64,000 nucleotides of DNA, taken from Bermanella sp049115935 (GTDB taxonomy: Bacteria > Pseudomonadota > Gammaproteobacteria > Pseudomonadales > Oceanobacteraceae). The position numbers and the translations under genes were made by a program. The notes beneath the pieces were generated by a model. It saw nothing but the letters and a program-made list of their open reading frames with translations. It made no database searches and was not told where the DNA came from. Positions 54,226 to 62,597 of the stretch are shown here, piece after piece. The stretch's first letter is position 1. The number at the start of each line of letters is the position of its first letter. The stretch lies in assembly GCA_049115935.1 (NCBI GenBank), contig JAGDZK010000076.1, positions 1-64,000 on the forward strand. The letters are read 5' to 3'.

Positions 54226-55085
54226 TATTTTTTAAGCTCTACCAATTCAATTCGATCCGACATCAATACCCTAGGCATTACCGCACCCGCACCATGGGCA
54301 TACAGATTTTTAATAAACCCACCCGCATTCGCCACTTGGTCTATTAATGCATCCGCTTCTTTTTGCGTACGCTCAATCAGCTGCTGGTTCTCCATACCAC
54401 CGTAGCGATGTACAACCAATGCAAAGCGCTTATTAGGATTTTCAATTAACAGGCGTTTGACCCATTCAACCTGAGCTTCTCTTAAGCGCGCATCATCACC
54501 CAGTTGATTCATAACAATATAACCCTGATCAAATAAGGTTTGGACTTGGCCTTTTTGCACAAAGCCATCCAATTTATCAATTTCACCCTTATCAAGCACC
54601 ACCTGCTCTACATACGCATAAACTCGTTTAGCACTACGCGCTGAGGTATATACAACCCAAACACTAGGGCGTTTTTCATCAGTTAAACCCACCCAATAAA
54701 ACTGATCACTATCACGACCATATAAAATGGATTGATTAAAAACCTGATTGGCAAAATCATTACTCAAGCCACAACCACGACCTTGGCACTGAAACAAGGT
54801 CGTGGCTTTTTTATTGAGCTGTTTTTTCAACACATCAAAACTTTCTTCACTAGTGTGACCTACTGGTATATCCCAAAGCCAATGGGTTATCTTAGCGGAT
54901 AATCTAACTTCAGCCTCAGGCTTTACTGCGCCACTGATACGCTGAATAGCACCCAACACCAACCAATGATCCTGTTGTTTTTTAGTACCGTAACTTTTTT
55001 GCTCACTGCCGGTTATGGGCTCAACAGCCAAACTTGCATGGGAAAATATTATCAAGCATAAAATTTGGAAAAATTTTGTTACCAT
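54225..55085 (-). CDS. DUF4892 domain exported protein
   Basis: A 286-residue exported protein (signal peptide FFQILCLIIFSHASLA). It matches the DUF4892 family, seen in WLVLGAIQRISGAVKPEAEVRLSA, TLFQCQGRGCGLSNDFAN and the OmpA-like C-terminal part with MNQLGDDARLREAQVEWVKRLL. Function is unknown. The ATG lies seven bases after AAGG; a GTG 15 bases earlier is less likely. It is coupled to the patatin gene. Confidence 0.78.
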   Translation of the reverse strand: MVTKFFQILCLIIFSHASLAVEPITGSEQKSYGTKKQQDHWLVLGAIQRISGAVKPEAEVRLSAKITHWLWDIPVGHTSEESFDVLKKQLNKKATTLFQCQGRGCGLSNDFANQVFNQSILYGRDSDQFYWVGLTDEKRPSVWVVYTSARSAKRVYAYVEQVVLDKGEIDKLDGFVQKGQVQTLFDQGYIVMNQLGDDARLREAQVEWVKRLLIENPNKRFALVVHRYGGMENQQLIERTQKEADALIDQVANAGGFIKNLYAHGAGAVMPRVLMSDRIELVELKK

Positions 55086-55145
55086 TGGGCTACCTTGCAC
55101 TGTGTATTTCTCATGTATATTTAACTTAAACTGAACTGGCTAATT

Positions 55146-55733
55146 GTGGAAGCATCATTTATCTATTGTATTCACTGCACCCTACCACTGCCTTCGTGTG
55201 TTTGTCAGTATGCGCCTAAAGTATCTCTGACAAAACCCTGCACCCTACTTTATCATCCTAGGGAATATGCCAAACGAAGTAATACTGGGCGATTACTTAA
55301 AGTTGCAACCAATATCCACACTACGAGTTGGCATCGCTTAAAAAGTTCTGAACTTGAGGCACAATTTAAGCACTATGCACTATTTTACCCAGAAGATAAG
55401 GGCATACCTGTTAATAATACGCACATAACCACACCACAAGATCACAATGAGATTGAAGGCTATTTAATATTAGACGCCACCTGGCAAGAATCTCAGAAAA
55501 TGATGCGGCAAAGCCCGTGGCTAGCAAAACTGCCACGGGTGGGTATAAACGCACCTGACAGCCAATATCGCCTTAGACGCAATCAAAACCAACAAGGACT
55601 AAGCACTTTAGAAAGCCTAGCTTATTGGTTAATTGAACAGAATCAAAGGAATTGCGGTCTAGAACTGATACAATTTTTAAACTGTTTTCAAGATGCCTAT
55701 TTAAAGGCAAGACAAGCCGGACAACTTAAATAA
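55146..55733 (+). CDS. DTW-domain tRNA-uridine aminocarboxypropyltransferase
   Basis: A 195-residue cytoplasmic enzyme of the DTW/TapT family, which forms acp3U in tRNA. The N-terminal zinc-type cysteines CIHCTLPLPSCVC, the segment LLYHPREYAKRSNTGRLL and the eponymous motif as DATWQESQKM are present. It starts at GTG, and its stop overlaps the start of the DUF885 lipoprotein gene as TAATG. Confidence 0.9.
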   Translation: MEASFIYCIHCTLPLPSCVCQYAPKVSLTKPCTLLYHPREYAKRSNTGRLLKVATNIHTTSWHRLKSSELEAQFKHYALFYPEDKGIPVNNTHITTPQDHNEIEGYLILDATWQESQKMMRQSPWLAKLPRVGINAPDSQYRLRRNQNQQGLSTLESLAYWLIEQNQRNCGLELIQFLNCFQDAYLKARQAGQLK

Positions 55734-57565
55734 TGCTATTTCAATCGCCACTCAAAACCAGTCTATTATTCACCGCTATTTTGGCCGTCTCTGCCTGCCA
55801 ACTTAATACACAACCGCAATCCGCCAGCGAGCCTGTTTATACCGCGCAATTCAAACAAGAGCAGCAGCAACTGGCCAATGAGATAATCGAAGAATACAGC
55901 CACTGGCAAATATCCAGCAGCCCAATGCTACAAGCTTATAGAGGCTTAAAAACAAACTATGGTAAATGGGACGACATTTCCGATGACTATCAACTTGAGC
56001 AACTCGCTCAAGAAAAAGAATTCTTAACTAAAATCAACTCAATCCCATTACCAGCACTAGAGCAACAAACAGCTCTGAGTATCGCTCTACTTAAAGATCA
56101 AATTGAACAAGATATACAGCATCATGAATTTCGTTTACTCAGCTTTCCTGTTAACCAAATGTATGGCCTGCACAGCGAGATCCCTAATTTTTTAATCAAC
56201 ATTCACCAAGTAGATAACATTGCAGATGCCCGCCACTATATTGATCGCGTGAATGGCACCCGTACATTAATCAACCAACTTATTGAGCAACTAGAAATGC
56301 GTGAAGCAAAAGGCATTCGCCCGCCCAGCTTTGTCTTTGACTCAGTAATAGAAGCGTGTGAAAACTTCATGTCAGGGTATCCGCTTGAACGTAGCAAAGT
56401 TCACAATATTTTATGGAGTGACTTTTTACGAAAAATTGAACCTTTAGGCCTGTATGACTCAAGCGCAAAAGTCTTAAAAGACAAACTAGAGCGCGCCCTA
56501 AAAAGACGTTATCGCCCAGCCATGAGTAAACTCATTAGTCATTTAAAAAAAGAGCGTGAGCTGGCAAGTTTAAATACGGGCTTACATCAATTTGAGCAAG
56601 GTAAGGAATATTACAACTTACGCTTACAGGCCATTACCACAACCAACTTAAGCGCAGAAGAAATACACCAGCTTGGCTTAGATGAAATTGCTCGCATCAA
56701 ACTTGCTATTACCCAACTTTTACCAAAGCTCAAGCAGCCTAGTTTAGAAGCACTATTTGAATATACTCGTAACGAAAAAAGCCTGTACTTTGAAACCAAC
56801 AAACAAGCGCTTGATAAAACAAAATCCTACATCAAAAACATGAATAAACAGCTCAGTCGTGCTTTTACTGATATTCCAAATATCCCCATGGATGTATTAG
56901 AGGTTGAAGCTTATCGCGAGCAAAGCGCACCGGTGGCGTTTTATCAAAGCCCTAGTGATGACGGCAAACGCCCTGGACGTTACTACATGAATGACTCAAA
57001 ACTCAATGAAATGCCGGCATTTCAATTTGAGGCTCTTGCTTACCACGAGACTATTCCCGGGCATCACCTACAAATCATTTACGCGCAGCAAAGCAAAGGG
57101 ATTCCAGAATTTCGTCGTCACATCCATTTCACCGCATACAGTGAAGGTTGGGGGTTATATGCAGAAACATTGGCAAAAGAGCTAGGCGCCTATCAAGACC
57201 CTTGGAATGAATATGGCCGCTTATTAATGGAGCTATGGCGTGCAAACCGTCTTGTCATAGACACCGGCTTGCATTACTACGGCTGGGATATTGAGCAAGC
57301 ACTGGCCTTTCGTTTAGCCAACACCCCGTTCTCAGAAGAAGATTCCCTAAACGCAATCAAACGCTATTTAGTGATGCCAGGGCAAGCAACCGCTTATAAA
57401 ATGGGTCAGTTAAAGTTCTTAGAATTGAAAAAACTAGCAGAAGATGAGTTAGGCCGCAGCTTTAACCTGCCAGCCTATCACGCTTATATTTTGAAGCTAG
57501 GGCCTTTGCCTCTGACCCTATTAGAAAAAGAAGTTAAGACTTGGATTCGGGACCAAAAGGCTTAA
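55733..57565 (+). CDS. DUF885 lipoprotein, probable metallopeptidase
   Basis: A 610-residue exported lipoprotein (lipobox LAVSAC). It belongs to the DUF885 family, which contains an HExxH-like metal motif, here YHETIPGHHLQ near residue 440, followed by a second conserved block YSEGWGLYAETLAKELG. The family is related to M32/M3-type carboxypeptidases; peptidase activity is inferred. Its 3' end overlaps the convergent RND gene by 32 bases. Confidence 0.85.
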   Translation: MLFQSPLKTSLLFTAILAVSACQLNTQPQSASEPVYTAQFKQEQQQLANEIIEEYSHWQISSSPMLQAYRGLKTNYGKWDDISDDYQLEQLAQEKEFLTKINSIPLPALEQQTALSIALLKDQIEQDIQHHEFRLLSFPVNQMYGLHSEIPNFLINIHQVDNIADARHYIDRVNGTRTLINQLIEQLEMREAKGIRPPSFVFDSVIEACENFMSGYPLERSKVHNILWSDFLRKIEPLGLYDSSAKVLKDKLERALKRRYRPAMSKLISHLKKERELASLNTGLHQFEQGKEYYNLRLQAITTTNLSAEEIHQLGLDEIARIKLAITQLLPKLKQPSLEALFEYTRNEKSLYFETNKQALDKTKSYIKNMNKQLSRAFTDIPNIPMDVLEVEAYREQSAPVAFYQSPSDDGKRPGRYYMNDSKLNEMPAFQFEALAYHETIPGHHLQIIYAQQSKGIPEFRRHIHFTAYSEGWGLYAETLAKELGAYQDPWNEYGRLLMELWRANRLVIDTGLHYYGWDIEQALAFRLANTPFSEEDSLNAIKRYLVMPGQATAYKMGQLKFLELKKLAEDELGRSFNLPAYHAYILKLGPLPLTLLEKEVKTWIRDQKA

Positions 57566-60005
57566 ACACAATTAACATTCTTGGCAATAGCGTTAGCACT
57601 AAAACTAACGCTATTAACATGGCCAAACCGGTTAACAAACCAAAAAAAATCGTTGGAATAAAGTTAGATAACGCCAAGATAGAAAAGCCCACCACAACCG
57701 TTAACGACGTATAATAAACCGCTTTACCGATCGAGCCATGACAGTTTCTTACGGCCTGCTCATAACACCCTATTTCGTTAAATTCCTCAGTAAAGCGATG
57801 GATGTAATGAATCGTATCATCTACTGCAATACCAATGGTGATGGCCGCTATGGTTATGGTCATCATATCAAGTGGTATACCCGCCCAGCCCATAACAGAC
57901 AATACAACACCTGCGCTTAATAAATTGGGCACAATCGCGATCAACGCCATTTTCCAAGAACGGAACAACACCATAAACATAAACATGATGCCGATAAACA
58001 CCGCACCTAATGTCAGGATCTGAGAAGTAAATAAGCTCTGCAGCATGTTGTTATATAACACCATCATACCAGCTAACATAAACTCATCTTGTTTTAAGCC
58101 TAACTCCGCTTGAAGGTCTTGATTAATTCGCTCCAACAGCTCAGCACGCTGAAGATCCGGCAGGCTGTCATAGATGCGCAGACTAATACGGGCTTGACCA
58201 TTTTCTGGTGACACATAAGGGTCCAGCACAATGGATTTAAATTCAGGAGGAATGGCACTATACAGTAACGCTAATTCAAAACTGCCAAGCTCTGCTCCGT
58301 GAATTTTTTCCGCCACCTCAACCATGGTAGCTAAAGAAATCACTTTGCCTATTTCTGGCTGGGCATCTAAATATGCGTGTACTTTTTTAATACGATCCAC
58401 TTTTTCAGTGGTAAACCAATATTTTGTAGGATCTTCTTTCTCTACTTCATCAAAAAAGAAGTCATCATTTTCTTCACTGGCCCAATCTTGACTGACAACC
58501 GGAAAATTCAACACTACTTCAAGAGGCGTGGTGCCGCCAAGTCGTTGATCAATGACCTTCATCCCCTGATGAATTTCAGTACTTTCTTTAAAGTAGCTAA
58601 TAAAACTATTTTCAACTTTAAGCTGAGACAAGCCAGCAATCACTAAAACCGTTAGCACTAAACTAATAGATAACAATTTTCTACCGTGCTTAAGGGTGAC
58701 CCACAAAAACAAGTCTGTAATAGGGCTATGATTTTTGGCACTGGCCGATTCAGTCCCCTTACCAGCTAGCAATGCAAAAATAGGGAATAATATAAAGACA
58801 ATGGTCAGCGCCACCAATACGCCAGTGGCCATCATCCAACCAAAATCAATCACCGGACGAATGCCACTAAAAATTAAAGAGTTAAAAGCAACCATGGTGG
58901 TTAAAGCCATATAGAAACAAGGCTTAAACATATGGCCTATGGTTTCTTTTACTAACTCAAACTGGGTAGCGTCAGGGCTTTGCGCATGAGCCTCGCGATA
59001 ACGAACAATTAAGTGAATGCACATAGACATGGTCATAATCAGTAGCAAGCTCACAAAGTTGCTTGAGATCACAGTTACACGCCAATTAAACAAACCTAAT
59101 ACACCCACCATTACGGCAACAGTTAATGTGCAGCAACCTAACGCGATAATCACCCAACGCACACGACGGAAAATAAACAGCAAGGTCACCACAAGAAAAA
59201 TAAACACACCCAAACCAAAGGTGTACATGTCACTTTCTACATAGGTAATCATGTCGTCGGCAATCATGGGGACGCCGCCCAAGTAAATCTCAGCTTGGCT
59301 TTGATATGGCTTTAGTACTTCACGTATTCTGATGATATCTTTATGCAGAGTGTCAGCATTTTTTGCATTTAAATCTTTGATTTGCTGATCAAGCTCAGAC
59401 AACTTAGTAAGCTCTTCTTCTGACAGATGATCAATTGCCTTTTTATTCCAGAGATCTTCACGGGTTTTTGTTAGCTGACGATGGCGAACGTCGAATGGGC
59501 GGTTTATTTGAATAGCCGTGGTGTTGTGCTCAAGATTAAGCAACATGTTGTTATAAAGCGGGCTTTGTGCAAGCTCTTTCTTAGCCGCTTCAATGTCAAC
59601 ATCAGGGTGTTCTAGGTTTTTAATATTACCCACAAGTTCCGTCACTGGGACAGGTGGATTTTCCAGAAGGGGCACGTCAAGCAGCGAGTAAATAGATTCA
59701 ACCCTAGGCAGTTCCTTTAGGTCATCACGCATTTGCTTTAAAAGAGTCAGAGAACTTTCAGAAAAAAGAGGCCAAGGAGGGGTATACGTAACAATCAAGA
59801 ACTCGCTACTGCCAAAACGCTCAGATACCGTTCGATAATTAACCAAATCTTGATCATTCTCTAACACCAGAGATTCAGCTGACGCATCAAGCTCAAAGTT
59901 GCTCGCACCTTGAATGATTAACATCATCACCAGCCCACTTATAATGAGGGCTGTTTTGGGGAACGCTAAAATATAATCCTGATAAAACCGAGCTAAACGC
60001 AACAT
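57534..60005 (-). CDS. RND/MMPL-family exporter
   Basis: An 823-residue protein with 12 membrane helices in two blocks, each after a large periplasmic domain. It is the single-chain MMPL type rather than an AcrB type (usually over 1,000 residues). The second block carries MTITIAAITIGIAVDDTIHYIHRF, a conserved proton-relay-like region. Such proteins export lipids or hydrophobic molecules. Substrate not identifiable. The neighbouring genes give no partner. Confidence 0.85.
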   Translation of the reverse strand: MLRLARFYQDYILAFPKTALIISGLVMMLIIQGASNFELDASAESLVLENDQDLVNYRTVSERFGSSEFLIVTYTPPWPLFSESSLTLLKQMRDDLKELPRVESIYSLLDVPLLENPPVPVTELVGNIKNLEHPDVDIEAAKKELAQSPLYNNMLLNLEHNTTAIQINRPFDVRHRQLTKTREDLWNKKAIDHLSEEELTKLSELDQQIKDLNAKNADTLHKDIIRIREVLKPYQSQAEIYLGGVPMIADDMITYVESDMYTFGLGVFIFLVVTLLFIFRRVRWVIIALGCCTLTVAVMVGVLGLFNWRVTVISSNFVSLLLIMTMSMCIHLIVRYREAHAQSPDATQFELVKETIGHMFKPCFYMALTTMVAFNSLIFSGIRPVIDFGWMMATGVLVALTIVFILFPIFALLAGKGTESASAKNHSPITDLFLWVTLKHGRKLLSISLVLTVLVIAGLSQLKVENSFISYFKESTEIHQGMKVIDQRLGGTTPLEVVLNFPVVSQDWASEENDDFFFDEVEKEDPTKYWFTTEKVDRIKKVHAYLDAQPEIGKVISLATMVEVAEKIHGAELGSFELALLYSAIPPEFKSIVLDPYVSPENGQARISLRIYDSLPDLQRAELLERINQDLQAELGLKQDEFMLAGMMVLYNNMLQSLFTSQILTLGAVFIGIMFMFMVLFRSWKMALIAIVPNLLSAGVVLSVMGWAGIPLDMMTITIAAITIGIAVDDTIHYIHRFTEEFNEIGCYEQAVRNCHGSIGKAVYYTSLTVVVGFSILALSNFIPTIFFGLLTGLAMLIALVLVLTLLPRMLIVFKPFGPESKS

Positions 60006-60121
60006 ACAAATAAAGGCACTTACTAATTAGGTAGCTGGCCTTTATAAAAGTATGCTGCGCAACATGCAAGGGGCAGAGCCGAACAATCTGTTACAACGTG
60101 GTGCATAACCAAGATTTAAGC

Positions 60122-60577
60122 TCAGTTATGGGGTTTAAGGTGGCTTTTCAATTGAGCCAGTGAACCAACAACGCCTAACACTGATTGCTGCTGCATACAC
60201 TGAATAGCCTCAAGGATATGAATCAACCTCTCAAATTCAAGGCATAAATCCAACGGCGCTTGAGTCTCCTGCAAAAGCTCAAGGTAACAGCAAACGTACT
60301 CATAACTATCTCGTAACTGCTGATTAAAGACTTCGTCGTTAAATGACTCTAACGACCCCAGCAGCCCCTGAACTTTAAGCAATTCCTTTGCACCTTCACT
60401 ATCGCCATAAAGGGATTCATGGCATATAAAACGGCGCAAAAACAAAATACTAGATTGCAAGATATTAGCGCACTGTTGCGATGTGGATTTGACACTCGCA
60501 ATGGCCTGCCAATCAGGCATGCCATCGTTGTGACGCTTGTTGTTTTTATTGGCGTGAGGATCAATTGACGGTGTCAT
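60122..60577 (-). CDS. Hypothetical helical protein, 151 aa
   Basis: A 151-residue soluble, all-helical protein with no signal peptide. Its pattern of leucine-rich helices (ILQSSILFLRRF, AKELLKVQGLLGSLESF, LCLEFERLIHILEAI) loosely recalls FliS-type chaperones, but no signature residues confirm this and no flagellar genes are near. It may start at MPDWQAI (60,520). Function unknown. Confidence 0.6.
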   Translation of the reverse strand: MTPSIDPHANKNNKRHNDGMPDWQAIASVKSTSQQCANILQSSILFLRRFICHESLYGDSEGAKELLKVQGLLGSLESFNDEVFNQQLRDSYEYVCCYLELLQETQAPLDLCLEFERLIHILEAIQCMQQQSVLGVVGSLAQLKSHLKPHN

Positions 60578-60665
60578 AAAGCTGTCCTTTAGGTGATTCC
60601 AGCCACAATTAAGCGATTACCATGCCAATTAATTAACAGGCATCGCTCAAAGTCCATTTATTCCA

Positions 60666-61997
60666 TTACTTCTTCGGTTTTCTATTTTTTGCCAATTTCT
60701 TTATATGGCGCCTTACACCCATATACACGGCAAACAAAACAATTGGCATTGCTGCACCGGCCGCCACTTTAGGGTCTAACTTTATACCCCATTGCGCCAT
60801 ACCTTCAAAGCCATACACCAGTAAACTTAATAGGTAATAACTTATGGCCACCACCGACAAGCCTTCTACGGTTTGCTGCAATCTTAACTGCAAGCTAGAC
60901 CTGCGGTCCATGGATGCCAGTAACTTTTGATTTTGACTTTCTATGCTCACTTCAACTCGGGTGCGCAACAAGCTAGTCGTGCGATGAATGCGTCGACTTA
61001 AATCTTCTAAACGATCACGGACACTGTTACAGGTTCGAATACCTGGCGTTAAACGACGTTCTAGAAATTCACGTAATGTTTGTAAACCACTAATGCGCTG
61101 CTCAAACACCTGCTCTAGGCGCTTACCAACTAACGCATGGTAGGCATTGGTTGCCGCAAAGCGGTAATTTGTGTCGCTTCGGTACTGTTCAACCCTTGCC
61201 GCTATTAAGGAAAGACGCTTAAGCAGTGCACGCTCATCTTGCTCGGTTTGAATTTCAGCAATTTTTTGATTGATCTCAGCTAGCTGACCTTCCATGTAGG
61301 AAACATCCGCACTCAAGCCTCTGGCGACCGGTAAACCCATCAAGGCCGTTAACCGATACGTATCTAACTCCAAAATACGCTGAATTAAACGACCCGCTTG
61401 ATACGCATTTAAACCGTGATTGACCACCAAAAAGCGCCCAAAGCCATCACTATGCAAACGAAAACTCGTGAGCGCCTTGGCTTTACCATTAGCAACACAA
61501 CTTCCAACAGGACGCTGACCTTCAAAGAAATGAGTCTGCTGGCTTTCGTCCATTTCTTCATCCTGCACTCGTATATTCAAAGCCACCACCAACTCACCAG
61601 GTAGCTGGTTGAGCCAGTCTTTTGGGATGAAGGCTAACGCGAACTCACTGGCTTTTTCTTCATCGATTGCGCGAATAAATGTGTAAGTTGAGAATTCAGT
61701 ATGGCGCTCCCAACGAAATTCAAACCCGCCAAACCCCTGATAAAAACACGATGCACCCGGTGCAGGAGGGTTCACGCTAAAGCGCTGACATAAACTCACA
61801 ACAAGATCATATTCTCGCTGGATGTCCCCCTCACCTCGGGACATAGCTAAATGAGTGACATAACAGGGCGTCACAATTTTAGGGGACGGGCGAGTATGCA
61901 GCTCTTCATATAAAGAATTACGGTGCTGATAAATTGGCAGACTTAAAGACTGCCCGTCATGATTGAGTTGAAGTTCTGACATTGAGTCGCCATTCAT
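60666..61997 (-). CDS. DUF3422 family membrane protein
   Basis: A 443-residue protein. The N-terminal YEELHTRPSPKIVTPCYVTHLAMSRGEGD and FRLHSDGFGRFLVVNHGLNAYQAGRLIQRILELDTYR are characteristic of the DUF3422 family. A long coiled-coil region is followed by two C-terminal membrane helices. Function unknown; likely an inner-membrane protein. The start at MNGDSM is chosen over a GTG 24 bases upstream. MSELQL is an alternative. Confidence 0.85.
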   Translation of the reverse strand: MNGDSMSELQLNHDGQSLSLPIYQHRNSLYEELHTRPSPKIVTPCYVTHLAMSRGEGDIQREYDLVVSLCQRFSVNPPAPGASCFYQGFGGFEFRWERHTEFSTYTFIRAIDEEKASEFALAFIPKDWLNQLPGELVVALNIRVQDEEMDESQQTHFFEGQRPVGSCVANGKAKALTSFRLHSDGFGRFLVVNHGLNAYQAGRLIQRILELDTYRLTALMGLPVARGLSADVSYMEGQLAEINQKIAEIQTEQDERALLKRLSLIAARVEQYRSDTNYRFAATNAYHALVGKRLEQVFEQRISGLQTLREFLERRLTPGIRTCNSVRDRLEDLSRRIHRTTSLLRTRVEVSIESQNQKLLASMDRRSSLQLRLQQTVEGLSVVAISYYLLSLLVYGFEGMAQWGIKLDPKVAAGAAMPIVLFAVYMGVRRHIKKLAKNRKPKK

Positions 61998-62033
61998 TTT
62001 AATTTGGCGCGATAGTAGCACAAGTTTTTAAAA

Positions 62034-62072
62034 CCCAAAAAAAACGCCACTAAAACACAGCTTTAGTGGCGT
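62034..62072 (-). terminator. Terminator of the ybfE-like gene
   Basis: Perfect 11-bp arms ACGCCACTAAA and TTTAGTGGCGT with a 7-base loop. On the minus strand the stem is followed by eight T residues, about 30 bases after the ybfE-like stop. Confidence 0.92.
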
Positions 62073-62102
62073 AAGCGAGCAGGAGACACTGCTGCTGTAT
62101 GA

Positions 62103-62396
62103 CTAACCTTGCGGTAATTCTTTACTCATCATTTCAAACCATTCAGTAATGCACAGCTCTACCACCTCAGTACGGGTGCATTCCTGCTGTTTTGCGTATT
62201 CATCAAGCTGCTCAACCAGCTCTGTTGGCATCTTAACTTCCATACGACGCATGCCTTTATGCTTATCTCGCATTCGCTGCACACGCTTGTTAATTCGAAT
62301 CTGCACTTCTCTTGGATAAGGATTTGAGCGAGGACGTCCCTTTTGCGCTTCCTTAAACATATCTATCGTGGTGCGATCTTCTACCTGCACGCCCAT
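62103..62396 (-). CDS. ybfE: YbfE-like ribbon-helix-helix protein (LexA-regulated family)
   Basis: A 97-residue DNA-binding protein. The N-terminal DRTTIDMF, GRPRSNPYPREVQIRINKR and MRRMEVKMPTELVEQLDEYAKQQECTRTEVVELCI correspond to E. coli YbfE, a ribbon-helix-helix protein reported to be LexA-regulated. A GAGAGG site precedes the ATG. The promoter contains a perfect palindrome suggesting self-repression. A clear LexA box was not found. Confidence 0.85.
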   Translation of the reverse strand: MGVQVEDRTTIDMFKEAQKGRPRSNPYPREVQIRINKRVQRMRDKHKGMRRMEVKMPTELVEQLDEYAKQQECTRTEVVELCITEWFEMMSKELPQG

Positions 62397-62426
62397 CGTT
62401 TATTCCTCTCAATAGATTTATCCCAC

Positions 62427-62448
62427 TTAATATGACCTGTCATATTAA
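62427..62448. promoter_or_regulatory. Palindromic operator inside the ybfE-like promoter
   Basis: Perfect 10-bp arms TTAATATGAC and GTCATATTAA around a CT spacer lie between the -35 and the -10 of the promoter and cover the -10. This is a typical position and size for a repressor such as the RHH protein encoded next to it. Confidence 0.7.
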
Positions 62449-62457
62449 TATTGTCAA
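62429..62457 (-). promoter_or_regulatory. Sigma-70 promoter of the ybfE-like gene
   Basis: TTGACA (perfect -35, 62,452-62,457) and CATATT (-10, 62,429-62,434) are 17 bases apart on the minus strand. The leader before the start codon is about 26 bases. Confidence 0.65.
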
Positions 62458-62597
62458 ATTTTTTGGAGGTAATTTGATCAATTTCCATAAAGTTGTCGGG
62501 TGCTGTCTAAAAATGCGTTGAAAGCATGCTGAATAGCTTGCTCGAAATGCCAATTCACCATAAGGTTTGGGCATATATATATGGAGTTCTGACCTGA

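Noticed and set aside
57534..57565. 32-base overlap between convergent DUF885 and RND genes
   Set aside because: Both ends are supported by family sequence and such short convergent overlaps are ordinary.
61026..61050. GGTTCGAAT segment resembling a tRNA T-arm
   Set aside because: It lies inside the DUF3422 coding frame, and no matching acceptor or anticodon arm is present.
62397..62470. LexA box upstream of the ybfE-like gene
   Set aside because: A CTGT half-site is visible but there is no properly spaced ACAG partner; the palindrome present has a different sequence.
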